A DNA stretch of 5,004 bases from the NCBI GenBank assembly GCA_910577825.1, contig CAJTOK010000091.1, forward strand, positions 1-5,004. Reading direction: 5' to 3'. How positions within the stretch are numbered: the stretch's first letter is position 1; each line of letters starts with the position of its first letter. Shown in pieces: positions 1 to 4,897 of the stretch. Under the pieces are notes generated by a model, which did no database searches, was not told where the DNA came from, and worked only from the letters and a program-made list of their open reading frames with translations. The DNA is from an uncultured Lachnospiraceae bacterium (GTDB lineage: Bacteria; Bacillota; Clostridia; Lachnospirales; Lachnospiraceae). Made by a program: the position numbers and the translations under genes.

Positions 1-36
1 TTGTATATCCCCAATTTTTCCTGGTTTACGTGCCAT
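1..36 (-). CDS. 5' end of an unidentified minus-strand gene (12 codons)
   Basis: An ATG at 36 is preceded by a textbook AGGAGG ribosome site (43-48) with a 6-base spacer, and the frame stays open to the window edge, reading MARKPGKIGDIQ. The basic start would suit a small regulator or another nucleic-acid-binding protein, but twelve residues are too few to name a family. The gene lies downstream of the phosphoribosyltransferase gene on the same strand, but it has its own promoter candidate inside the palindrome at 45-79. A plus-strand frame across the same bases starts with an unsupported TTG and has no ribosome site, so this minus-strand reading is preferred. Confidence 0.7.
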   Translation of the reverse strand, partial: MARKPGKIGDIQ

Positions 37-44
37 AATTTTCC

Positions 45-79
45 TCCTGGTATAATCTTTACTAAAGATTATACCAGGA
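45..79 (-). promoter_or_regulatory. Palindromic promoter/operator overlapping -10 box and ribosome site
   Basis: Two perfect 16-base arms (45-60, TCCTGGTATAATCTTT, and 64-79) flank a 3-base centre. On the minus strand the distal arm gives an extended -10 box, TGGTATAAT (76 to 68). This places the transcript start near the dyad centre, about 25 bases before the ATG at 36. The other arm reaches into the AGGAGG site. No good -35 is seen; TTTCAA at 96-91 is weak. Because the transcript would begin at the dyad centre, the repeat is more likely a DNA operator than an RNA hairpin. The dyad's symmetry gives the same TGGTATAAT on the plus strand (48-56). Confidence 0.6.
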
Positions 80-179
80 ATATACAGTTCTTGAAAATGA
101 AAAATTTTATATATATTATTTGGTTTTATAAAATATTTATTTTATGCGGTTATCCTGTACCAGGAACAGGAAAAGCAGT

Positions 180-205
180 TTCCAGGCACGCCCCGTTGCC
201 TGGAA
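180..205 (-). terminator. Hairpin downstream of the phosphoribosyltransferase gene, possible terminator
   Basis: TTCCAGGCA (180-188) and TGCCTGGAA (197-205) form a perfect 9-bp stem with an 8-base GC-rich loop, about 80 bases beyond the stop codon of the minus-strand gene. On that strand the following bases (ACTGCTTTTCC) give only a short T run, so termination is plausible but not canonical. The rest of 80-284 is AT-rich and holds no frame with a ribosome site. A second small dyad, CCTGT/ACAGG, lies at 154-170. Confidence 0.35.
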
Positions 206-284
206 TCCTTATAGTAATTCTGGCATTATCTGTTCTTTATATATATTATATAATATCTTCTGTATAATAATATATATTTATAAA

Positions 285-926
285 TTACAATTTTGAATAG
301 CCAAAGCCATTTACTACAGCTTCAATTTTCATGCCTTTTTTACAGAACGGGCAGTCTGCTTTTGGAAATGCCTGGTAGCTTACTACAACTTCAGAATCAA
401 ATAAAAAGTGTACTTTTATGCCGTTTACTGAATCCACAGTGCTGAAAATTGAACCGATTCCCTCTATAATGCCGCCATAGTACTGGATACCTTCCATGCT
501 CTTCTTGATTGTTTCGCCTGTGGTGGTTGTCGCAAGTAAAAGTACAACGTGCTTTCCAGCAATCATTTTTTTCGTATTGTCACGGAAAATAATCTGGTTG
601 TCCCGGCTCTGTTCTGGTGAAACTACATAAACCGTCTTGTGCTGGTTTGTAGAAGTAATATTTTCCCTCTCAAATTCTTTTGCCAGAAATGCCCCGATTA
701 CTTCTGTCCCATCCATACATACAACAGTATCTACATAACTCATATGCCCCAGTTCACGTGCCAGAAGCCTTGCTGCCTCCTCTGCCTCACCAACGCGTGA
801 CCGGATACCTGTCACATCAATATAAAAATTAATATGTGAATTGCTGGTTGCAAAATGCCCAGGAATTGCATGCAAGGCAAGTTTATTGCTCTCCTTTGCA
901 TAAAATTTAACAATACGCTGTTCCAT
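285..926 (-). CDS. Orotate-phosphoribosyltransferase-like protein with a degenerate PRPP loop
   Basis: The product is a 213-residue cytosolic protein. It starts at the ATG at 926, which has GGAAAGGGG 5 bases upstream. A TTG at 944 would add six residues, but it lies within that ribosome site and is rejected. The type I phosphoribosyltransferase fold is suggested by VDTVVCMDGTEVIG (65-78) and by the PRPP-loop position, GKHVVLLLATTTTGETI (about 124-140). Orthologues I recall in Lachnospiraceae are usually annotated as orotate phosphoribosyltransferase. The loop's acidic pair (normally DD before xTTG) is replaced by Ala132-Thr133, so true transferase activity is doubtful. The C-terminus carries a CxxC (Cys192, Cys195) followed by a well-kept FGYSKL end. 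No pyrimidine genes are adjacent. The role may be nucleotide binding or regulation rather than UMP synthesis. Fold assignment is fairly secure; the reaction is not. Confidence 0.8.
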   Translation of the reverse strand: MEQRIVKFYAKESNKLALHAIPGHFATSNSHINFYIDVTGIRSRVGEAEEAARLLARELGHMSYVDTVVCMDGTEVIGAFLAKEFERENITSTNQHKTVYVVSPEQSRDNQIIFRDNTKKMIAGKHVVLLLATTTTGETIKKSMEGIQYYGGIIEGIGSIFSTVDSVNGIKVHFLFDSEVVVSYQAFPKADCPFCKKGMKIEAVVNGFGYSKL

Positions 927-993
927 AACGAATCCCCTTTCCAAAATTAAATAATACTTTAGATTAAATTTATTTTATAAAGCATCTATAACT

Positions 994-1022
994 ATATTAT
1001 TCTTTTTTTGTGGATATATCAA
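994..1022 (-). promoter_or_regulatory. Promoter candidate for the phosphoribosyltransferase-like gene
   Basis: On the minus strand TTGATA (1022-1017) and TAATAT (999-994) are separated by exactly 17 bases. The predicted start near 987 would give an AT-rich leader of about 60 bases before the ATG at 926. The -35 is close to consensus and the -10 is a 4/6 match. No operator is obvious. Confidence 0.5.
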
Positions 1023-1053
1023 GCATATATGGACAAATTTTTGCATATTTTAA

Positions 1054-1238
1054 CCTCATCAAGCAAGCTCTTTACAATACACGCTCCTTAAGCGGCAGGC
1101 AGGGACTTGCTTGTTTCAGCGGGAGTACAAGCTCCCACTGAAAAGCTGCGATAGAAACTATGAGGCTGGTTTGCAAGCGGGCAAGCAGCCAATGCCTGTT
1201 TGCAGGCAATGTGGATTGCGGATATCCTCCTGGCTGCT
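1054..1238. ncRNA. Candidate structured RNA or structured DNA element, GC-rich, family unknown
   Basis: This part of the 400-base divergent gap is clearly richer in G and C than its surroundings and is packed with complementary segments. CCTCAT (1054-1059) can pair with ATGAGG (1160-1165). Inside that, CAAGCAAG (1060-1067) pairs with CTTGCTTG (1106-1113), which is immediately followed by a 12-bp hairpin, TTTCAGCGGGAG (1114-1125) with CTCCCACTGAAA (1132-1143). Together they resemble a multi-helix junction. A second domain has AGCAGCCA (1184-1191) pairing with TGGCTGCT (1231-1238), enclosing the TGCCTG-TTTG-CAGGCA hairpin (1193-1208). The only mismatch of the 12-bp stem is C-A on the plus strand but a permitted U-G on the minus strand, a weak hint of minus-strand transcription. 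I do not recognise any riboswitch, 6S, tmRNA, SRP or RNase P signature, and I see no clear dedicated promoter or T-run. Confidence 0.3.
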
Positions 1239-1253
1239 GCTGGTGGCAGAAAA

Positions 1254-1281
1254 TTGACAAATATTTTATATATGCTAAAAT
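1254..1281 (+). promoter_or_regulatory. Promoter of the Fur-family regulator/lipoprotein/peptidase operon
   Basis: A perfect TTGACA (1254-1259) is followed, after 16 bases, by TAAAAT (1276-1281), which also has the extended -10 TG at 1273-1274. Transcription should begin near 1288, giving a leader of about 40 bases before the ATG at 1328. No terminator separates the three plus-strand genes that follow, so this is probably the operon promoter. Confidence 0.75.
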
Positions 1282-1300
1282 GAAAAAGGTTTTCAAAACC
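1281..1300. promoter_or_regulatory. Overlapping dyads at the transcription start, candidate autoregulatory operator
   Basis: Two inverted repeats share bases: TGAAAA-AGG-TTTTCA (1281-1295) and GGTTTT-C-AAAACC (1288-1300). They cover the predicted start point directly after the -10 box, where a bound repressor would block RNA polymerase. Since the first gene is a Fur-family regulator, autoregulation is the natural inference. The sequence does not match the Fur, Zur or PerR box consensus as I know them. Confidence 0.4.
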
Positions 1301-1327
1301 AAAAGAGGTGGAAACGGAGGAATTTCC

Positions 1328-1768
1328 ATGGATTATCCAAATTCATACCATACAAAACAGCAGCAGGCTATTCTTTCTTATATAGAGGATAATAAGGATA
1401 CTTATATGACTGTAAGCCAGATTGCAAGGCATTTAAAGGAACTTGGGCATCCTGTAGGGACTACTACTATATACAGGCATCTTGGCAGGTTCCAGAAAGA
1501 GGGTATTGTACAGAAAATTGTACTTGATGGCAACAGCGGCGCATGTTACCAGTATATAGAGGGCGGCTTTTCTGGGAATACATGCCAGTTTCTGCTTAAA
1601 TGTGAAAGCTGTGGGGAAATTATTAATATGGGGTGCAGCCATATGCAGGATTTATATTCCCATGTGCTTGAAGAACACAATTTTAATGTAAACCCGTACC
1701 GTACTATGTTTTATGGCACTTGTGGAAAATGCCTTTATAGAAAAGGGGAAACCAGTGAAAAGTTTTAA
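1328..1768 (+). CDS. Fur-family metal-responsive transcriptional regulator (Zur-like by context)
   Basis: The product has 146 residues, the usual Fur-family length. The ATG at 1328 follows GGAGG (1316-1320) and the promoter at 1254-1281. An upstream in-frame ATG at 1160 would put that promoter inside the gene and is rejected. Residues about 10-75 form the winged helix, with the family's TTTIYRHLGRFQKEGIV recognition region (45-61). The C-terminal half has both structural zinc pairs, Cys92/Cys95 and Cys132/Cys135. The sensory site is altered. Where classical members have an HHxH cluster just before the first CxxC, this protein has Cys86-Gln87-Phe88-Leu89, and the late His of the fold aligns with Tyr124; His117 is kept. 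Remaining candidate ligands are Cys86, Cys103, His105 and His117. The gene overlaps the downstream metal-binding lipoprotein gene, which suggests it controls metal uptake or storage. Which metal is sensed cannot be told. Confidence 0.9.
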   Translation: MDYPNSYHTKQQQAILSYIEDNKDTYMTVSQIARHLKELGHPVGTTTIYRHLGRFQKEGIVQKIVLDGNSGACYQYIEGGFSGNTCQFLLKCESCGEIINMGCSHMQDLYSHVLEEHNFNVNPYRTMFYGTCGKCLYRKGETSEKF

Positions 1769-2738
1769 TAAAAATATTTTTAAAAATATGGCATTGCTGC
1801 CAGCTATATGTTTTATATTATTATTAACGGGCTGTGGCAACAGTGCCTTCATGGCAGATGGCAGTGGCAAATTAAATATTGTTACTACTATTTTTCCTTA
1901 TTATGATTTTGTACGCCAGGTTGCTGGTGATAAAGTAAATTTAAAATTAGTTGTACCTGCGGGTATGGACACACATTCATTTGAACCTGTTGCATCTGAT
2001 ATGATAGATATTGGCAATGCAGATATTATTATTTACAACGGAGGGGAAATGGAAGTATGGATGGACAAGGTTCTTGAGGCTTCTTCAAATAATAATGCAA
2101 GGACGGAAAAAATGATGGACTATGCAGATACTGTTACAGAAGAGGATGTTACAGGCCTTTATGGAGGGCATGGCGGGCACAATCATGCCGGGGATAATAA
2201 TGGCACAGAGGAATTAGATGAGCATATATGGACATCACCCGTTAATTCCATTAAAATTATTTCAAATATAGCAGATATCCTGTCAGAAGAAGATAAAGCA
2301 AATTCAGGCTATTACCATAATAATGCCAGCAAGTACATTAAAAAGCTTAAAAAACTTGACAGCAGGTTCAGGGAAATTACAAGTTCTTCTGCCAGAGATT
2401 ATCTTTTATTTGCGGACAGGTTTCCATTAAGGTACTTTGCTGATGAGTACGGGCTTAGTTATAATGCTGCATTTGCAGGATGCAGTTCTGAAACAGAACC
2501 AAGTGCAGATATAATAGCATTTCTTACAGATAAAGCAAAGAATGAAAATATCCATGTTATATTAAAAATAGAACTTACAAGCACTAAAGTTGCAGATGCT
2601 ATAGCTGAAATTGCAGGTGCAAAGGTAATGACGTTTAATACGTGCCATAATGTTACAAGGGAACAATTCAACAGTGGAATGACTTATTATGATTTAATGA
2701 AAGAAAATGCAGATGTATTAAAAGAGGCATTATCCTGA
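1755..2738 (+). CDS. Zinc/manganese-type solute-binding lipoprotein (ZnuA/TroA family)
   Basis: The product has 327 residues. The chosen start is GTG at 1755, with AGGGG at 1744-1748 and a 6-base spacer, so translation overlaps the regulator gene by 14 bases. An ATG at 1713 would add 14 residues but has no ribosome site. A lipoprotein signal is clear: basic start, hydrophobic MALLPAICFILLL (12-24), lipobox LTGC with Cys27. The mature protein begins with the family's NIVTTIFPYYDFVRQVAGD (41-59). Expected ligands His74 (DTHSFEP) and His157 (DEHIWTSP) are present, with a short His-rich loop at 139-144. The third classical His, in the FHxxFGYF segment, is absent: this protein reads FADRFPLRYFADEYGL (219-234), followed by AGCSSETEPS (241-250). 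I recall similar DRFP proteins as a Clostridia subgroup. It should capture Zn or Mn outside the membrane, but no permease or ATPase gene is adjacent, so it must share a transporter encoded elsewhere or act as a scavenger or buffer. Confidence 0.9.
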   Translation: MKSFNKNIFKNMALLPAICFILLLTGCGNSAFMADGSGKLNIVTTIFPYYDFVRQVAGDKVNLKLVVPAGMDTHSFEPVASDMIDIGNADIIIYNGGEMEVWMDKVLEASSNNNARTEKMMDYADTVTEEDVTGLYGGHGGHNHAGDNNGTEELDEHIWTSPVNSIKIISNIADILSEEDKANSGYYHNNASKYIKKLKKLDSRFREITSSSARDYLLFADRFPLRYFADEYGLSYNAAFAGCSSETEPSADIIAFLTDKAKNENIHVILKIELTSTKVADAIAEIAGAKVMTFNTCHNVTREQFNSGMTYYDLMKENADVLKEALS

Positions 2739-2784
2739 TACTTAATTTTTATTTGTTCCACCAAAACCAGTATGGGGGATTATT

Positions 2785-3696
2785 ATGGACGATACAGGAA
2801 GTATTAAAAAATTTATCAAAAGAAACAATGAACAAATAATATATATAATGGCAGGTGCTGCATTTATTCTTTTTGTTACATCTGCTATATATACAATAAT
2901 ACGGTTATATACGCAGGTTAATAACAGTAATACAGTAACTGCTATGCCGGAAACTGCTGTTACGGTTTCTTTAGGTCCTTTGGAAATTATAAATGTAACT
3001 CCTTCACCTGTACCAGAGAAAGAAAGCCCTGTGCCAGAAAAAAATATTGTAAACACTATAAATGCTGAAGAAGGCATATTTACATACCTGCAGGGCCCAA
3101 AGTCATGGGAACAGCGTCTTGACTGGTCGGGAGCATGGGGAAAGTCATTTTATGACGGAGGTTCATTTGGAGGTTTTGGCTGCGGGCTTTGCTGCCTTGC
3201 TAATGTCTATTCAACTGCCAGCAAGTACCAGTGTACACCTGTTGATATGTACAGGTTTGCAAGAAAAAAGACCGGTTATAGCGGAGGCGGCGCTATTGCG
3301 TGGGATTATATGGATACCGCACTGGGTAAACTCGGCTTTAACACGGAACTAAAACGCAAGCCTGGAAGTTACAGGTCTTTTAAAAGACAGATTGCCAAAG
3401 CAGAATGCAGTATAGTTCTTATAAGCAGTAATAATTCCAGATGTTACTGGAAGGATACGCCCGGGCATTATGTAACAATATTTCTATATGATAAAGAATC
3501 TGATACTGTATTTCTTGCAGATTCTGGAAATCCTGGCCACAACAGGCAGCGTATAGAACTGCGCAAAATCTATAAGTCACTAAAGACGGAAAGTGAATGG
3601 CAGTATTTAAATATTGGAAGCTATAACCGTGCCAGTGATATATGGAGGCACAGGAAATTAAATGGCAGGTGGGTAAAACCCGGATATATACAATAA
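2785..3696 (+). CDS. Membrane-anchored C39-like cysteine peptidase
   Basis: The product has 303 residues. The start at 2785 has GGGGG at 2774-2778 with a 6-base spacer. One transmembrane helix (about 18-38) after a basic start (KKFIKR) predicts an N-in, C-out protein. A Pro/Glu-rich linker (72-86) with a repeated PVPEK follows, then a papain-like domain from about residue 95. Its visible catalytic set fits peptidase C39-like enzymes: Gln103 (LQGPKSW) for the oxyanion hole, Cys133 in GFGCGLCC, His228 in PGHYVTI and Asp246 in LADSGNPG. The C-terminus is basic and aromatic. It lies 46 bases after the lipoprotein gene with no terminator between, so it is probably co-transcribed with the metal regulator. 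Its substrate is unknown. It has no ABC domains, so it is not a bacteriocin exporter-peptidase. It could process a surface protein or peptidoglycan-linked peptide, possibly in response to metal state; this last point is inference. Confidence 0.85.
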   Translation: MDDTGSIKKFIKRNNEQIIYIMAGAAFILFVTSAIYTIIRLYTQVNNSNTVTAMPETAVTVSLGPLEIINVTPSPVPEKESPVPEKNIVNTINAEEGIFTYLQGPKSWEQRLDWSGAWGKSFYDGGSFGGFGCGLCCLANVYSTASKYQCTPVDMYRFARKKTGYSGGGAIAWDYMDTALGKLGFNTELKRKPGSYRSFKRQIAKAECSIVLISSNNSRCYWKDTPGHYVTIFLYDKESDTVFLADSGNPGHNRQRIELRKIYKSLKTESEWQYLNIGSYNRASDIWRHRKLNGRWVKPGYIQ

Positions 3697-3699
3697 ATT

Positions 3700-3777
3700 A
3701 CTGGCGGCAGGCTATACCTGCCACCAGTGCCTGCACCCTGGAATGCCACAGGCACCAGGCATTATGGGACTCTTTTA
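3700..3777. terminator. Convergent intergenic region with nested inverted repeats, probable bidirectional terminator
   Basis: The convergent genes end at 3696 and 3775. A 12-bp stem (3700-3711 with 3717-3728, loop CTATA) begins three bases after the peptidase stop. Its one C-A mismatch becomes a G-U pair in minus-strand RNA. Further alternatives overlap: GTGCCTG/CAGGCAC (3727-3733, 3749-3755), CCTGG/CCAGG (3737-3741, 3755-3759) and AATGCC/GGCATT (3742-3747, 3758-3763). A plus-strand TCTTTT follows at 3771-3776, overlapping the end of the opposite gene. The arrangement suits termination from both sides, though neither strand has a canonical stem followed at once by a long T run. Confidence 0.55.
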
Positions 3778-4749
3778 ATTCTGCATCATAATCTGTTCTT
3801 TGTTTATAAGTGAATACCTTACAAGTTCCTCACTGTCAAGATTCTCGTGGTACATATTTATAGCACTTATCTGGTGGTTATAATATGTTGTATAATAGTA
3901 AATCCCTTTATCTGCATTACAGCATGAAGTATAAATAGTATATTCATATTCCCCACATTCAGTTTCACAGCACCCGCGCTGCTGGCTTACAGTGCCAAGT
4001 ATATGGAAGAACTGCCCTACACTTTCAGCTTCAGTCCCGTTAGATATTGAATTCATCTTTGTAAATGCTGCCCTGACAAAACGTGAAGGTGAGGACAAAT
4101 CACCAGGAAGCCCTATTGCGCCCATTCCCCTGCAATAAGGATGGAGGTTTAATTTTGATGAAAAGTTATTTACTGGCGGCTTTACAGACAAAGACATATA
4201 ATTATTTAAATATACCATCTGTTCAGTAAATGGCGGGTTATTGGTAAGTATCCCTACAGGATTATCATATAATTTAATCCCGTCTTCACATGGTTCTGCT
4301 GTAACAGCGCTGTTTTTGTCTGCCACCAGCCAGTGGAGTGGTGCAACAGGAAGATTATCCTTAAACTGCATTTTAGTAATATTGGTTTTGGAAAGCAGTT
4401 CCTTTACTTCACTAATTGCAAAACACTGCCCCAGCACCCACGGAATAAACTCAAATTGTGCTATATTGTACATACCGGCTGCTTCTTCCCTGTAAACTGC
4501 ATTACCTGGGAAATTCAGCCCTGCAATACAAAGCCCTTTCTCGTTGACACCTTCGTAATATAACGGATAATTATCCAGTACATATGCAATCCCGGTTATT
4601 GCATAATGTGATTTCATAGTCCCTGCTTTCCGGAAATTAAATGTGTAATTGCGTGGTGTAATTGTAACTTCATCAACATATGAAAATTCATAATCCAATG
4701 TGCGTCCAAAGTAAAAATCATCAGTTATATAAGTTGCTGCTGTACACAT
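3775..4749 (-). CDS. bsh: Bile salt hydrolase (choloylglycine hydrolase)
   Basis: The product has 324 residues, close to the 329 of the Clostridium perfringens enzyme. The ATG at 4749 has AAGGAGG 7 bases upstream. It belongs to the Ntn-hydrolase choloylglycine hydrolase/penicillin V acylase family, which cleaves the amide bond of glycine- or taurine-conjugated bile acids. After removal of Met1, Cys2 of MCTAAT becomes the nucleophile. The other active-site residues align with the C. perfringens enzyme: Arg16 and Asp19 (GRTLDYE), Asn79 (GLNFPG), Asn170 (LTNNP) and Arg223 (SPSRF). There is no signal peptide, so it acts in the cytoplasm on imported bile salts. The family's GLPGDLSSPSRFVRAAFTKMNSIS block (213-236) and IYYYTTY (283-289) are intact. 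Cys pairs at 260-261 and 276-277 are notable. The loop YCRGMG (205-210) corresponds to the region tied to glycine/taurine preference. Penicillin V acylase is the alternative, but close resemblance to gut clostridial hydrolases makes it less likely. Confidence 0.93.
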   Translation of the reverse strand: MCTAATYITDDFYFGRTLDYEFSYVDEVTITPRNYTFNFRKAGTMKSHYAITGIAYVLDNYPLYYEGVNEKGLCIAGLNFPGNAVYREEAAGMYNIAQFEFIPWVLGQCFAISEVKELLSKTNITKMQFKDNLPVAPLHWLVADKNSAVTAEPCEDGIKLYDNPVGILTNNPPFTEQMVYLNNYMSLSVKPPVNNFSSKLNLHPYCRGMGAIGLPGDLSSPSRFVRAAFTKMNSISNGTEAESVGQFFHILGTVSQQRGCCETECGEYEYTIYTSCCNADKGIYYYTTYYNHQISAINMYHENLDSEELVRYSLINKEQIMMQN

Positions 4750-4827
4750 AAACCTGCCTCCTTAAATACAAAATGCTCCTTTTGCTGTTTACAAAAGAAT
4801 AGCACAAAGCTTTATTACATGCAATAA

Positions 4828-4856
4828 ATTATAAATAGAAAGTATAAAGCAATTAA
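4828..4856 (-). promoter_or_regulatory. Promoter candidate for the bile salt hydrolase gene
   Basis: On the minus strand a consensus TATAAT (4833-4828) has a weak -35, TTAATT (4856-4851), at 17 bases. The predicted start near 4821 gives a leader of about 70 bases. A less likely alternative is TTGCAT (4824-4819) with TATTCT (4801-4796), also at 17 bases. No riboswitch-like fold is seen in the leader. Confidence 0.4.
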
Positions 4857-4859
4857 GAT

Positions 4860-4897
4860 TTTACTTACTACTAATAATATGTTAAAATATATTAGTA
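4860..4897 (+). promoter_or_regulatory. Divergent promoter with inverted repeat, probably for a gene beyond the window
   Basis: TTTACT (4860-4865) and TAAAAT (4883-4888) are 17 bases apart, and the TG at 4880-4881 makes the latter an extended -10. An 8-base inverted repeat, TACTAATA (4869-4876) and TATTAGTA (4890-4897), spans the -10 box in an operator-like position. Downstream, 4898-5004 is very AT-rich. It contains no ATG with a useful frame, so the target gene would start after the window, with a leader longer than 100 bases. Confidence 0.4.

Noticed and set aside
1..267. Plus-strand 88-codon frame from a TTG, or 56 codons from the ATG at 97
   Set aside because: Neither start has a ribosome site, the frame overlaps a well-supported minus-strand gene start, and the content is AT-driven hydrophobic residues.
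927..944. TTG at 944 as the start of the phosphoribosyltransferase-like gene
   Set aside because: It overlaps the GGAAAGGGG ribosome site of the ATG at 926, which is the better start.
1054..1250. Known riboswitch (SAM, TPP, cobalamin, T-box, M-box, yybP-ykoY), 6S RNA or tmRNA
   Set aside because: The conserved core sequences I know for these families were not found on either strand; only generic helices are visible.
1160..1327. N-terminal extension of the Fur-family gene to the ATG at 1160
   Set aside because: The extension covers the GC-rich structured region and the TTGACA/TAAAAT promoter, makes the protein too long for the family, and has no ribosome site; the ATG at 1328 has GGAGG.
1072..1329. 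Minus-strand 85-codon frame in the divergent gap
   Set aside because: It has no ribosome site or recognisable domain and is better explained by the structured GC-rich segment and the promoter on the other strand.
1713..1754. ATG at 1713 as the start of the lipoprotein
   Set aside because: It would put 14 extra residues before the signal peptide with no ribosome site; the GTG at 1755 follows AGGGG and gives a standard lipoprotein signal.
2742..3077. Minus-strand frame antisense to the peptidase gene, with hydrophobic segments
   Set aside because: It is a shadow of the peptidase gene, whose catalytic motifs establish the real strand.
3062..3352. Plus-strand 96-codon frame inside the peptidase gene
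   Set aside because: Out-of-frame shadow over the catalytic Cys region, with no separate ribosome site.
4241..4563. Two plus-strand frames opposite the bile salt hydrolase gene
   Set aside because: They are antisense to an intact, strongly conserved enzyme and show no domains or ribosome sites.
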